NCBI GenBank assembly: GCA_016791105.1
Contig: JAEUNM010000101.1
Coordinates: 1 to 64,000 of the forward strand
Direction of reading: 5' to 3'
DNA length: 64,000 bases
Origin: Rhodocyclaceae bacterium
GTDB taxonomy: Bacteria > Pseudomonadota > Gammaproteobacteria > Burkholderiales > Rhodocyclaceae
A program made the translations under genes and the position numbers. The notes below the pieces were generated by a model that was given only the letters and a program-made list of their open reading frames with translations, was not told the DNA's origin and did no database searches. This document shows, piece by piece, positions 8,941 to 18,173 of this stretch (position 1 is its first letter; each line of letters begins with the position of its first letter).

Positions 8941-11900
8941 TCAGCCGCGCCGGATCGGACGCACGACGGCCGGTTCTCGCGCGGCCGACTCAAGCGCTGC
9001 GACGCGATCGAAAGGAATGTGCACGGTAAATTGCGCCCCGCCGCCCGGGCGGTTGCCCGCCACCACGCTGGCGCCGTGGGCATTCAATATTTCGCGACAG
9101 ATCGCCAGCCCCAGGCCGGTGCCGCCGGCGCCCGAATGGGTTTTGGAGCTTTGCACGAATTTGTCGAATATGCTTTCCAGTTCGCTTTCGGGCACCCCTA
9201 CGCCCTCGTCCAGCACGCGCAGTACCACGCCCTTGCCCGGCGCATCCGAGCCGATCAGCACGCTTACCGTACCGCCTTCGGGGGAAAATTTGACCGCGTT
9301 GGACAACAGATTGCGCACCACCTGCGCCATGCGGTAGGCATCCATATTGATGCGCGGCAAGCCGGGTTCGCATTCCATCATGAGGCGCAGGCGGCGCACC
9401 GCAAATATCGCCGATAGTTCAGCGGCCACCTCGCGCGCCACGTCTTCCAGCGCCTGCGGAGAAAACTGCATGGGCATGGCGCCCGCCTCCATGCGCGACA
9501 GATCGAGCAAATCGTTCAGCAAGGTAAGCAAACGTTCCCCGCTCTGGCGCACGCGCAGGAAATATTCCTTGAGTTTGGTGCCGGGCAGGCGCTCGACACC
9601 GTTTTCGCCAAATTTGGCAAAACTAAGAATGGCGTGCATGGGCGTGCGCAACTCGTGACTCATATTGGCCAAAAAGGCCGATTTGGATTTGTTGGCCGCT
9701 TCCGCCTCGTCCTTGGCACGGCGCAGGTGGGCAGTCTGTTCTTCCACCATTTCCGCCAGGCGGTCACGGTGGCGCCGCAGTTCGGCTTCGGCGTCCAGGC
9801 GGCGCTGGTCCGCATCGCGCCGCGCCTGTTCGTTGCGACGCGCGATCACGAGCTGGCTGAAGGTGTAGGCGAGCGGTTCCAGTTCCTGCGCGTGTTCCGT
9901 CACATAGCCGCCGGCACGATTGGCAAGCCCGACCATGCCGATCAGCACACCGCCCAGTTTGATCGGGACGCCCATGAAGGACACCAGCGGCGGATGACCC
10001 GGCGGCACCCCGCCCGAACGCTTGTCGCCGGCAACGTCATTGGATATCACCAGCTCGCCGGTTTTCACGACGGCGCCGAACAAGGTGTCCATGTTGTGAA
10101 ATTCCATGCCCGGCGGCGCGTTTTCAGCAAAAAACCGGCGCGCCTCTTCGCTGCGCGCAACATTTTTCATGCCATGCATCTTGAGATAGGGCGCGCCCTT
10201 GGCATCGAATTTCACTTCGCCCAGGAAGCCGATCGGGCTTTGCGATACGCGCATCAGTGCTGACAGCAATAGTTCGAACGCCTTCACCACGTCGTAATCG
10301 CGGATGAAGGCGTCCTGGATGCGGCTTACCGAGGCCCATTGATCGGTGTTGCGGCGCAACGCCCCTTCGGCCAGGCGGCGGTCGCCAATTTCGTTTTCGA
10401 GGGCGAGATTCTTGCGCGACAACTCGAAGGTGCGGCGCTCCACCGTGTCCTCGATGCGCGAGGTATAGCCACTCAGCATGAGGATGAAGGCCCCCAGCAG
10501 GGCCGCCAGCACCAGCCCGGCCATGTAGGCGACCCAGGGTTGCCAGGAGCGCCGTGCCATCAGGTAATCCTGCGTCGCGTGGATATCCAGCGTCCAGTGC
10601 CGGTCGGCCGCCTCGATGCGGCGCTGGGTATGGAAATCCGATTTGGCGGCAACGCCTTCGGCATAGAGCGGCGCAGCCCCCTCACCGGCGTCATCGTCGC
10701 GCAGCGCCAGGCGGACCGAAAACGCTGCGGAGCGCGCGCTTATCTGTCGCAACACGCCCGCCACGTCGATCGCCGCGACGGCGAAGCCCCAATCACGCGG
10801 CGTACCCGTATTGAGGTGTACCGGTACCGCCACATATACCAGCGACTCGCCGCTGCGCGCGCCCACCCACCCCGCAAGCGGCGGGCTGACGGCAAGCTGC
10901 GAAGCATTCATGGCGCGCAGCAGCGTCGCATACAACACCGGGTCACCAGACATGTCGCGCCCCAGATTGGCGACAAAATCGGTCGCCGGTTCCACGTACT
11001 GCATAGGCGCGTGGAACGCGCGCGGGCGTGCGGGAATAGGCTTGCCGTCCGGTCCGGCATCGGTCACCGCAGTGCCGGCCTGGCGGCGCTCGAAATTGCC
11101 GCGCTGTTCCGGCGTGACGAATGGGTGCCAGGACAGGGCGCGCAATGCAGGCTGACGGCGCAACAGGCGCCCCGCAAAAACCCGGAAATCGTGCGCGGTC
11201 ACATCATCCGAGGCGAGGAACAAATCTTTCAGCGCCTCCGGTGCGCCCAGCGCCTGCTGCAGGGGCACTTCTATGTCATGAGTGAGGCGTTCGCCCTGGG
11301 CGTCGAATTCCTGATGCAGGCGCCGCGTTTCGACATTGCTGACCAGAACGAAAGCCACCGTCACGCCGGCAAACGCGCAGCACATGGGCATGGCCACGCG
11401 CAGGCGGCGCGGCCGCCACAGATTTGCCGGTTCGCCTATCCAGGCCAGCGCGATAGGCGTGAATAGCAGCACGCCTATCGAATCGCCCACCCACCAGGTA
11501 ACCCAACTGATAGGCAAGGCCGGCGCCGGCACGATGCCGGCAAAAAACAACACCGCCATGCCGGCACTTGCGCTGACCACGCAGGAAATCGGCCCGATGA
11601 GGGCGAAACGCGCGATCTGGCGCGGCGTGTCGAGGGAAATCGGGTCACCGACGTGGCGCCGCAGCCAGCGCGCACAGAGCGCGGCCTGCAGGCAAGGCCC
11701 CAGGCTGACCAATGCAGCGACGAGCATGTCGCGCGGCGTGACGGTGCCGGTTGCGTGCCAGGGTATCCAGGTTTCGACCACCAACACGCCCAGGAACAGG
11801 CCCGGCAGCACTGACAGCCGCCATGACAGGATGGCCGCAACAGCTATCCCGGCGGCGGGCCAGATGGCCGACGCGAAACTGGGCGGGATGGCCAGTTGCA

Positions 11901-12114
11901 AACCGGCAATGCCGACCACTGCATAGGCGAACAACAGCACCAGATTGCGCCGCATGCGCGGTGGTTCCGCCACGCGCACCGGCTCTGAGGTCGCTAGACG
12001 ATCCATGGCCAACCCGGCAGGTGCGTCGTCGCCGCGCAGAGCCGGCGAATCGATGACGAGAAATTTGGCAACATGGTGGCCTAGTATGCGCTGGGTAGGC
12101 GTAAGTTCTTCCAA
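8941..12114 (-). CDS. MASE1-CHASE-GAF sensor histidine kinase
   Basis: A 1057-residue membrane histidine kinase. After a charged N-terminus of about 55 residues come eight or so hydrophobic helices to about residue 275 (MASE1 type), then a periplasmic sensor at about 280-510 that looks like CHASE, and one more membrane helix (AYMAGLVLAALLGAFILML). A coiled coil, a GAF-like domain (about 590-750), the H-box SHELRTPMH with His820 and a HATPase with VRNLLSNAVKFS and DEGVGVP complete it. There is no receiver domain, so it should phosphorylate a separate regulator; none is adjacent in the same orientation. The first ATG was taken, but starts at later methionines (about residues 37 or 54) are possible because the first 50 residues lack family features. 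Confidence 0.88.
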   Translation of the reverse strand: MEELTPTQRILGHHVAKFLVIDSPALRGDDAPAGLAMDRLATSEPVRVAEPPRMRRNLVLLFAYAVVGIAGLQLAIPPSFASAIWPAAGIAVAAILSWRLSVLPGLFLGVLVVETWIPWHATGTVTPRDMLVAALVSLGPCLQAALCARWLRRHVGDPISLDTPRQIARFALIGPISCVVSASAGMAVLFFAGIVPAPALPISWVTWWVGDSIGVLLFTPIALAWIGEPANLWRPRRLRVAMPMCCAFAGVTVAFVLVSNVETRRLHQEFDAQGERLTHDIEVPLQQALGAPEALKDLFLASDDVTAHDFRVFAGRLLRRQPALRALSWHPFVTPEQRGNFERRQAGTAVTDAGPDGKPIPARPRAFHAPMQYVEPATDFVANLGRDMSGDPVLYATLLRAMNASQLAVSPPLAGWVGARSGESLVYVAVPVHLNTGTPRDWGFAVAAIDVAGVLRQISARSAAFSVRLALRDDDAGEGAAPLYAEGVAAKSDFHTQRRIEAADRHWTLDIHATQDYLMARRSWQPWVAYMAGLVLAALLGAFILMLSGYTSRIEDTVERRTFELSRKNLALENEIGDRRLAEGALRRNTDQWASVSRIQDAFIRDYDVVKAFELLLSALMRVSQSPIGFLGEVKFDAKGAPYLKMHGMKNVARSEEARRFFAENAPPGMEFHNMDTLFGAVVKTGELVISNDVAGDKRSGGVPPGHPPLVSFMGVPIKLGGVLIGMVGLANRAGGYVTEHAQELEPLAYTFSQLVIARRNEQARRDADQRRLDAEAELRRHRDRLAEMVEEQTAHLRRAKDEAEAANKSKSAFLANMSHELRTPMHAILSFAKFGENGVERLPGTKLKEYFLRVRQSGERLLTLLNDLLDLSRMEAGAMPMQFSPQALEDVAREVAAELSAIFAVRRLRLMMECEPGLPRINMDAYRMAQVVRNLLSNAVKFSPEGGTVSVLIGSDAPGKGVVLRVLDEGVGVPESELESIFDKFVQSSKTHSGAGGTGLGLAICREILNAHGASVVAGNRPGGGAQFTVHIPFDRVAALESAAREPAVVRPIRRG

Positions 12115-12271
12115 TTTTAGGGGATGGGCGAATTCGGCGGCATGCCATTAACGGCACATTTCCTGCGCAGATTGAATACTTCGCGACGCGCGTTTGCGCG
12201 CGGCACGAATTTTTGGAAGATGAATGCCGCTCGTGCCGGCAAAAACTTCCGGCCTCACACTGGCCGCGGAC

Positions 12272-13717
12272 TCATGCCGTGGCAGCAAAGGACGCTGATG
12301 AAGGCGTGGGAAAGCGCAATTCCACCTTGAGGCCATGCCCATCGGCAGCGTGGCCGACCAGCACGCTCGCGGCATGGCGGCTGGCAATTTCATGCACGAT
12401 GGCGAGGCCCAGGCCGCTGCCACCGGCGGGACTGTCGGCCGGGCGATAGAAGCGTTCGCCGACACGTTCCAGATCGTGCGGATTCAGGCCGGGGCCGTCA
12501 TCCTCCACTTCGATGAAAGGCAGCCCTTCGCGCAGGCCACAGCGTAGGGTGACGCTGCTTCCAGGCGGCGTGTAGCGCAGGGCATTGTCGACCAGGTTGC
12601 CTACCGCTTCCTGCAAGAGCAAACGATCGCATACTACGCTGGCGCTTTCCAGCTCCAGGCCCAGGTCGTGCGCCTGTGAGCGCGCTACCCAGGCCGGCGC
12701 AGCATCCGCCAGCAGCGCCGCCAGATCGTCCGGCTGCATCATGCCCTCACCACGCCCACCGGGTTCCGCCGCGGACAGAGCAAGCAACTGATTCACCAGA
12801 CGCCCCATGCGGTCGGCGGCGGCGCGGCAATGTTGCAAATAGGCCGCACGCGCCATGTCGTCGCGCTCGGCAAACGCCAGTTCGATCTGGGTGCGCAATG
12901 CCGCCAGTGGCGTGCGCAACTGGTGGGCGGCGTTGCCGATGAAGCGGCGTTGCGCCACGTGGGTGTCGCGCAGGCGTGCCAGCAGTTGGTTGAATTCGCG
13001 TACCAGAGGCAGCAGCTCGGATGCGGCAGTCAAGGTCGGCAGCGGGTGCAAATCGGACGGCGCGCGCTGGGCGATGTCACTGCGCAATGTTTCGAGCGGG
13101 CGCAGGCCACCCGTTACCGCACGCCGGACCACCACCAGCGCGCCCAGCACCACGAACAGGGCCGGAAATGACACGCCGGCCGCGAGTTCCAGATTGAGGC
13201 GATCGCGCTTGTGCCGGGTTTCAGCCACCACGATGGCGTAGGTCGCGCCATCGACGGTCTGATTGATCGTCGCGCCGCGCACCGCCTGGCCACGATAGAC
13301 CGCGTCGTAATAGCGCACCCCATCCGCATCGGGTGCGACAAGCGGCGGCGGCAGATCGAGTTCCCCGGCGATAGGCCGCCCGGCCGGATTGACCACCAGG
13401 TAATACACGCGATCGCGCCGGTCGTAGCGCAGTACGCGCTCGGCCTGGGGCGACAGATCGAGCCGGGCTTTGCCTGGAACCCCATGCAGCAGAGGCGCAA
13501 TGGAGTAGGCCGCGTCTGCCAGCGCCTCGTCATAGGCCTGCATGGCCGGCTTGTAGAGCAAGGAATACGCCGCCAGCCCGCTCACCAGGGAAAGCGCCAG
13601 TAATTGCGCAATGAGCTGGCGCAGCAGCAGGCCGCGCAGGCTGGCCTGACGCGGCGGACGCGGCAAGGCGCCGGGCGCCGGCTGCCGGTCTTCTTCAGCG
13701 AGCGGATCAGATGTCAT
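12272..13717 (-). CDS. Two-component sensor histidine kinase (TctE/QseC type)
   Basis: A 481-residue inner-membrane sensor kinase. A membrane helix at about 28-52 and a second at about 180-200 flank a periplasmic domain of some 130 residues of the TctE N-terminal type. A HAMP-like linker, the H-box NAAHQLRTPLAALR and a HATPase with VDNALRYTPPG and EDDGPGL follow. The response regulator gene lies 69 nt upstream on the same strand. The pair is divergent from msrP-msrQ. In E. coli the HprS/HprR system, which responds to oxidants, is adjacent to msrPQ and controls it, so the same role is plausible here although the sequence subtype looks more like TctE than HprS. Confidence 0.9.
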   Translation of the reverse strand: MTSDPLAEEDRQPAPGALPRPPRQASLRGLLLRQLIAQLLALSLVSGLAAYSLLYKPAMQAYDEALADAAYSIAPLLHGVPGKARLDLSPQAERVLRYDRRDRVYYLVVNPAGRPIAGELDLPPPLVAPDADGVRYYDAVYRGQAVRGATINQTVDGATYAIVVAETRHKRDRLNLELAAGVSFPALFVVLGALVVVRRAVTGGLRPLETLRSDIAQRAPSDLHPLPTLTAASELLPLVREFNQLLARLRDTHVAQRRFIGNAAHQLRTPLAALRTQIELAFAERDDMARAAYLQHCRAAADRMGRLVNQLLALSAAEPGGRGEGMMQPDDLAALLADAAPAWVARSQAHDLGLELESASVVCDRLLLQEAVGNLVDNALRYTPPGSSVTLRCGLREGLPFIEVEDDGPGLNPHDLERVGERFYRPADSPAGGSGLGLAIVHEIASRHAASVLVGHAADGHGLKVELRFPTPSSASFAATA

Positions 13718-13786
13718 GGGCGGCTCGCAGAGAATTGGCGCCGGCGCATCGATTCAGCGCCCCGGTCAGCGGCGCGCAGCGTTCTC

Positions 13787-14464
13787 TCACGCCGACTCGC
13801 GGAACGGCTCCAGCATGTAGCCATAGCCGCGCACAGTGCGTATGCGCACGCCGGCCGGTTCGAGTTTGGAACGCAGGCGCGAAATGTACACCTCGACGGC
13901 GTTGGAAGACATGTCCTCTTCCCAGGAACAGACGGCCGCAACGATTTTGTCCTTGCTCACCACACGGTCGGCATTTTCGACCAGAAATTCGAGCATTGAC
14001 CATTCGCGCGCCGGCAATTCCAGCGATTGCCCATTCAGGCTGGCACGATGCGCAGTGCGATCCAGCAGGAGCGGCCCGTGCGTGAGCGCTTCCGTGGCCA
14101 GGGCGCGCGCGCGCCGGCCCAGTGCGGTCAGCCGGGCGACCAGTTCTTCCGGTGCGAACGGTTTGGTCAGATAGTCGTCGGCGCCCACTTCGAGACCGTG
14201 CACACGTTCGGACAAGGCGTCGCGTGCGGTCAGCACCAGCACCCCCAGATTATTGCCGGATGCGCGCACGCGGCGCAGCAACTCAAATCCGTCCATGCCC
14301 GGCAATCCGATGTCGAGCACCATCAGATCAAAATATTCCTGCTTGAGCGCGGCCAGCGCCTGATCGGCGTAGCCCACCGCATCCACCACCCAGCCGCGCT
14401 GCGTGAGCAAATCCTTGAGCCCGTCACGCAGCATGGGATCGTCTTCCACCACCAGTAATCGCAT
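13787..14464 (-). CDS. OmpR/PhoB-family response regulator (TctD/HprR-like)
   Basis: A 225-residue regulator. The receiver (1-115) has the acidic pair EDD, the phosphorylation site VLDIGLPGMDG (Asp51) and the KPF motif. The C-terminal winged helix (about 125-220) carries the typical DNA-binding and wing segments (VYISRLRSKLEPAG, TVRGYGYML). It should be phosphorylated by the sensor kinase encoded just downstream. It is divergent from msrP across a 442-nt region that contains three in-phase GCTTGC repeats, a likely binding site for this family. The start ATG is unambiguous because the receiver begins at once. Confidence 0.93.
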   Translation of the reverse strand: MRLLVVEDDPMLRDGLKDLLTQRGWVVDAVGYADQALAALKQEYFDLMVLDIGLPGMDGFELLRRVRASGNNLGVLVLTARDALSERVHGLEVGADDYLTKPFAPEELVARLTALGRRARALATEALTHGPLLLDRTAHRASLNGQSLELPAREWSMLEFLVENADRVVSKDKIVAAVCSWEEDMSSNAVEVYISRLRSKLEPAGVRIRTVRGYGYMLEPFRESA

Positions 14465-14906
14465 GATTCACTTCCCCAGAAAAATTGCTGCCCGGCTCAC
14501 GATCCAGGCGTCGATCGGGCACCCGCGGCCCGTCGACGGCCGGATACGCCTCGACCAGCGCGCCGCCCATGCACTCAACAACGCCATAGCCCGCGATCGC
14601 GCCGACCGCCGGCGGCGGGCAAGCGCATCGACGCGCCGGCGGATCGATCCCAGGCGAGCGCACGACCGCAACGCGTCATAGGGCGTCAGATGAGGTATTT
14701 TCCGACCGGGAGGGACTCGGTGAACGAAACCGAAAGTGGACATTGGCCGAACATTCCCGGCCATGTTGCCCGAGCAGGCTTGCACAAACCCGTTTGAAAG
14801 CTTGCTATCCGCTTGCAATAACCCTTCAAACTACAGCCTGTTCATCTGCCGTAAGCTTTTGCACCCGTGCGCGGTCTTTTCCCCAAACCATGCCGGAAAA
14901 CTCACC
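14465..14906. other. Divergent intergenic region between the response regulator and msrP
   Basis: A 442-nt region without a convincing gene. The half near the regulator (14465-14690) is GC rich and featureless to me. The half near msrP holds a promoter-like sequence and three GCTTGC repeats, listed separately, and a 7-bp inverted repeat GTTTGAA (14792-14798) / TTCAAAC (14825-14831) around the promoter. Confidence 0.6.
14778..14822 (+). promoter_or_regulatory. msrP promoter with three in-phase GCTTGC repeats
   Basis: A sigma70-like promoter with TTGAAA (14794-14799), a 17-nt spacer and AATAAC (14817-14822), about 85 nt before the msrP start. Copies of GCTTGC lie at 14778-14783, 14800-14805 and 14811-14816; all starts are multiples of 11 nt apart, and two fill the promoter spacer. 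This spacing is the hallmark of OmpR/PhoB-family operators. The repeats are seen directly; the assignment to the divergent regulator is inference. Confidence 0.5.
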
Positions 14907-15851
14907 ATGAACACGCGCATCGCCGATCGCATTCCCGCCACGGAAATTACGCCACGCCCGCTCTATGAAAGCCGCCGCGACTTTTTGCGTGTGGCCAGCC
15001 TGGGCTGTATCGCCGCAGGCATCGGCGCACTCGCACCAGGCGCAGCCTGGGCGGCGCAGAAATTCGCCAACCTCGCGCACAGCCCTTACTCCACCGACGA
15101 GAAGCCAACGCCGTACAAGGACGTGACAACCTACAACAATTTTTATGAATTCGGCACCGACAAGCGCGACCCGGCACACAACGCACAGGCTTTGCGCGTG
15201 CAGCCCTGGACCGTCACGCTGGACGGGCTGGTGGCGCGGCCGCGCACACTGGATTTGGACGCCCTGCTGCGCCTTGCACCGCTGGAAGAGCGCATTTACC
15301 GCATGCGCTGCGTGGAAGGGTGGTCCATGGTGGTGCCCTGGCTGGGCATTCCGCTCGCCGCTCTATTGAAGCAGGTGGAGCCACTCGGCAACGCCAAATA
15401 TATCGAATTCCAGAGCCTGCACGATACGGCGCAAATGCCGGAAACCCGCTCGCGCGTGCTCGACTGGCCCTATACGGAAGGATTGCGCCTGGACGAAGCC
15501 ATGCACCCCCTCAGCTTGATTGCGCTGGGGCTGTACGGCGAACAATTGCCGCGCCAGAACGGCGCCCCGCTACGTTTGGTGGTGCCGTGGAAATATGGCT
15601 TCAAGGGCGCAAAATCCATCGTACGCATCCGTTTCGTCGAGCGCCAGCCCGATACTTCATGGATGCGCGCGGGGCCGAGCGAATATGGCTTTTATTCGAA
15701 CGTGAATCCGTCCGTGGATCATCCGCGCTGGAGTCAGGCAACGGAGCGTCGTCTGGGCGAATTTCTGAAGCGCAAAACGCTCATGTTCAACGGCTATGGA
15801 GAGCAGGTCGCGGGTCTTTACACCGGCATGGACTTGCGCCGCAATTTCTGA
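14907..15851 (+). CDS. msrP: Periplasmic methionine sulfoxide reductase, molybdenum catalytic subunit
   Basis: MsrP (YedY) reduces methionine sulfoxide in periplasmic proteins with a molybdopterin cofactor, using electrons from MsrQ. The 314-residue precursor starts with a twin-arginine signal, [12 protein letters not shown] (Arg23-Arg24), followed by a hydrophobic stretch and an AWA/AQ cleavage region. The sulfite-oxidase-like domain includes [14 protein letters not shown], in which Cys135 should be the Mo ligand. The length is close to the E. coli protein (334). The ATG at 14907 was chosen because the Tat signal starts there. The gene overlaps msrQ by one base (TGATG). It is probably controlled by the divergent two-component system. 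Confidence 0.96.
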   Translation: MNTRIADRIPATEITPRPLYESRRDFLRVASLGCIAAGIGALAPGAAWAAQKFANLAHSPYSTDEKPTPYKDVTTYNNFYEFGTDKRDPAHNAQALRVQPWTVTLDGLVARPRTLDLDALLRLAPLEERIYRMRCVEGWSMVVPWLGIPLAALLKQVEPLGNAKYIEFQSLHDTAQMPETRSRVLDWPYTEGLRLDEAMHPLSLIALGLYGEQLPRQNGAPLRLVVPWKYGFKGAKSIVRIRFVERQPDTSWMRAGPSEYGFYSNVNPSVDHPRWSQATERRLGEFLKRKTLMFNGYGEQVAGLYTGMDLRRNF

Positions 15852-16546
15852 TGGCAAGCGCACAGCACATGCCGCGGCGCGCCGCCGTGCCCTCGGCGAC
15901 CACGCTGCGGGCCATCAAATGCCTGCTGTTCGTGGCTTGCGCCGTGCCGCTCGCGCACCTGGCGTGGGCTGCCTGGCAGGACGATCTGGGCGCCAACCCG
16001 ATCGAAGCGATCACGCGCGGGCTGGGCACCTGGACGCTCAATTTTCTGCTCATTACGCTCACAGTGACGCCGCTGCGCAAATTGACCGGCCTCGACTGGC
16101 TGGTCCGCCTGCGCCGCATGCTGGGCCTGTATACGTTTTTTTATGCCTGCCTGCACCTGATGACTTATGTTTGGCTGGACCAGTTTTTCGACTGGTCCGC
16201 CATCGTGCATGACATCGCCAAACGGCCCTTCATTACGGTCGGATTCGCGGCCTGGCTGCTGCTGCTGCCGCTCGCCGTCACCTCCACCAACGCCATGATG
16301 CGCTGGCTCGGCGGCCGCCGCTGGCAGCGTCTGCATCGCAGCGTCTATGCGATCGGCGTGCTGGCCGTGCTGCACTACTGGTGGCTGGTGAAAAAGGACG
16401 TTACGCTGCCGCTGGTCTATGCGCTGGTGTTGGCGCTACTGCTCGCGCTGCGGGCGGTGCGGCGGCGTGCACCGCCGCCCGCGAGCGGCAAACTCGCGGC
16501 GCGGCCCGCGGCGACTTTCGTGAAACCGGCTCCGGACCAAGCCTGA
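15851..16546 (+). CDS. msrQ: Heme-binding membrane subunit of the MsrPQ system
   Basis: MsrQ (YedZ) is an inner-membrane b-type heme protein that passes electrons from the respiratory chain or flavin reductase to MsrP. The 231-residue product has about six hydrophobic helices and conserved histidines in HLMTYVW and in LHRSVYAIGVLAVLHYWW, the likely heme ligands. A basic Pro/Ala-rich C-terminal tail follows the last helix. The start ATG shares a base with the msrP stop (TGATG), so it is translationally coupled. It ends 5 nt before the stop of the convergent FNR-like gene, so the transcripts probably overlap. Confidence 0.95.
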   Translation: MASAQHMPRRAAVPSATTLRAIKCLLFVACAVPLAHLAWAAWQDDLGANPIEAITRGLGTWTLNFLLITLTVTPLRKLTGLDWLVRLRRMLGLYTFFYACLHLMTYVWLDQFFDWSAIVHDIAKRPFITVGFAAWLLLLPLAVTSTNAMMRWLGGRRWQRLHRSVYAIGVLAVLHYWWLVKKDVTLPLVYALVLALLLALRAVRRRAPPPASGKLAARPAATFVKPAPDQA

Positions 16547-16551
16547 ACGCT

Positions 16552-17262
16552 TCAGGCGCAGGCGATGCGCTCCAGGCGGTCGCGGTGGATTTCGAAATAC
16601 CGTTCGTGTTCCACCACCAGGTTCTGGCGCTTGAATTCCGACACGGTGCGGCTCACCGTTTCCAGGGTTAGTCCCAGCAGCGCGGCGATATCTTCGCGCA
16701 TGAGCCAATCGCGTTCGTCGGTCTGCTTGCCTTGCGCGAGGCGTAACAGCAGGCGGGCCAGACGCGCCTGGGCGGTGCCCGTGGATAGGTAAGTAATTCC
16801 GTAATCGGCGGTATCGACGAAGCGCTGCAGGCGTCGCAAAATTTCGTCGCACACTTCGCGATTGGATTCGCGCAGCGTGCGCAACAGCCGCAGCGGAATG
16901 CGGCACACGTCGATGTCGCGCAGCACCATGGCGGTGTGGCGGTAGGTGCTGTCGGTAAGCAGTTCCAGCCCGGCGACTTCCCCGGCGTGCAACAGGCGCA
17001 CGATGCGGGAATTGCCGTTGCCGGATTGCTGTACGAATTTCACGAAGCCGCTGCGCAGGGCATATACATATTCGCCAGAAGCGCCTTCTTCGTAAAGAAT
17101 TCCTCCGGTGCGCATGCGCAGCAGATCGATGGCATAGCCATTGGCGCGCAGCGCGGCATCGGGTACTTGCGCAAACAACGCCCGGTTCCGTATGGGGCAG
17201 GCGCAACAGTCGGAACGCCCCATCCAGACCGGCTCGTGGGCGCGTGTGCGAGTGACTTCCAT
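16552..17262 (-). CDS. Crp/Fnr-family transcriptional regulator with FNR-type DNA recognition
   Basis: A 236-residue regulator with a cNMP-binding-like fold (about 30-150), a dimerisation helix and a C-terminal helix-turn-helix. The recognition helix contains ETVSR, matching the E-x-x-S-R that gives FNR its TTGAT half-site specificity. The N-terminus has Cys19, Cys20 and Cys22, and Cys120 sits in DVCRIP like FNR Cys122; the third N-terminal FNR cysteine (six residues after the second) is absent. An oxygen-sensitive cluster is possible but not assured. The start at 17262 is supported by GGAGGTG just before the ATG; the frame is open 23 codons further. An FNR-like box lies 78 nt upstream. It is convergent with msrQ. 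Confidence 0.9.
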   Translation of the reverse strand: MEVTRTRAHEPVWMGRSDCCACPIRNRALFAQVPDAALRANGYAIDLLRMRTGGILYEEGASGEYVYALRSGFVKFVQQSGNGNSRIVRLLHAGEVAGLELLTDSTYRHTAMVLRDIDVCRIPLRLLRTLRESNREVCDEILRRLQRFVDTADYGITYLSTGTAQARLARLLLRLAQGKQTDERDWLMREDIAALLGLTLETVSRTVSEFKRQNLVVEHERYFEIHRDRLERIACA

Positions 17263-17339
17263 GATCACCTCCGGCACTATGGGTTGAGCGGCCAGTAATT
17301 TCTCAACGTCAATTCTGCTGCCGATTGGCAAGGCTGCGC

Positions 17340-17353
17340 TTGACGCAGATCAA
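17340..17353 (-). promoter_or_regulatory. FNR-like box upstream of the Crp/Fnr regulator
   Basis: TTGACGCAGATCAA matches the FNR/ANR consensus TTGAT-N4-ATCAA at nine of ten fixed positions. It is centred about 85 nt upstream of the regulator's ATG, so autoregulation is likely. The site is nearly symmetric and could also affect the far side. Confidence 0.5.
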
Positions 17354-17480
17354 AGGGTGCAAGAGTGGGTATGTCGTAGCGGAACAATGCGCTGCGCATG
17401 CGCCGGCGCGCGCCCGCGGGTGCCGGATAACCGCAAGGAAACCAACAGGCGCCGGGAAGTGCGCCCGCCATCACACGGAA

Positions 17481-17786
17481 TCAGACGATGCCGTAGAGCA
17501 GGCCTGGTTCGAGGAACAACTCGGCACCACGCATCCTGCGCTTGTAGGATTGCGGCGCCACGCCCTTGAATTCGTAGCGGAAGCCGTGGAATACCACCAG
17601 CCGGTGTATGTCGCGCCCCATGTAGCGGCCGATGACGTCCATCACCGAATCCAGAGCTTCGACGCGGCGCACGATCACACCCACGTATTTCCAGCGCTGC
17701 GGATCGCACAGGCGGCGCCATTCGACACAGGTACGGTAAATCGGATACGCAACCACCGTCAGTAACAGAACGCCCATCAGTTCCAT
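17481..17786 (-). CDS. Small protein with one N-terminal membrane helix
   Basis: A 101-residue protein that I do not recognise. Residues 3-20 (LMGVLLLTVVAYPIYRTC) form a membrane helix or uncleaved anchor; the rest is basic and probably cytoplasmic, with aromatic and Arg residues (HGFRYEFKGVAPQSYKRRMRG). The ATG at 17786 was chosen because AAGGGGAA precedes it and the hydrophobic helix follows at once; the frame is open for 26 more codons upstream without other support. It lies upstream of the FNR-like gene in the same orientation, 218 nt away. Confidence 0.55.
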   Translation of the reverse strand: MELMGVLLLTVVAYPIYRTCVEWRRLCDPQRWKYVGVIVRRVEALDSVMDVIGRYMGRDIHRLVVFHGFRYEFKGVAPQSYKRRMRGAELFLEPGLLYGIV

Positions 17787-18173
17787 GTTGTTCCCCTTGG
17801 CGGGCGGGTCCATACGCGCGAGCGGATGGGCTCTCCCTACAAATCCACGCCACTGCAGCCGCACACAGACGTCGGAGCGCTACCCTGCGCCCCGGTTCCG
17901 GAGCCGGCTGTAAAACCTTGCAAAACGAAAATTTGAAGCGATTCCACAGGCGCCGGTGCGGGCCAAGCGCCCGTGCCGAACGCCGATCCCGCCGCACGCC
18001 GGAGCAGTCCCGGGCGCCGGGATGGAGGGTGCGCGAGCCGTCGCGCACTCCACACGACACATCTAACGGCTCGTAGCGTAAAGGCTGTAGAAAGTGACTT
18101 ACGAGGACATTCATCACGCAGCGCAACATGAACGCCGGCCGCCTTCGTGCGGCAAATTCCCGCTGCGCGCGGA
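17787..18173. other. Intergenic region between the small membrane protein and bioC
   Basis: A 387-nt region without a supportable gene. It contains a perfect 8-bp inverted repeat (18029-18048, listed separately), a shorter CCCGG/CCGGG palindrome near 18009, and an AT-richer patch near 17915-17940 that may hold the promoter of the small gene. No rho-independent terminator with a T-run is visible after bioC. Confidence 0.5.
18029..18048. repeat. Inverted repeat GTGCGCGA/TCGCGCAC
   Basis: A perfect 8-bp inverted repeat with loop GCCG. It has no T-run on either side, so it is a weak terminator candidate at best; it could also be a protein site. Confidence 0.35.

Noticed and set aside
14465..14690. 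A small gene in the GC-rich half of the response regulator/msrP gap.
   Set aside because: Only short frames without RBS or plausible composition.
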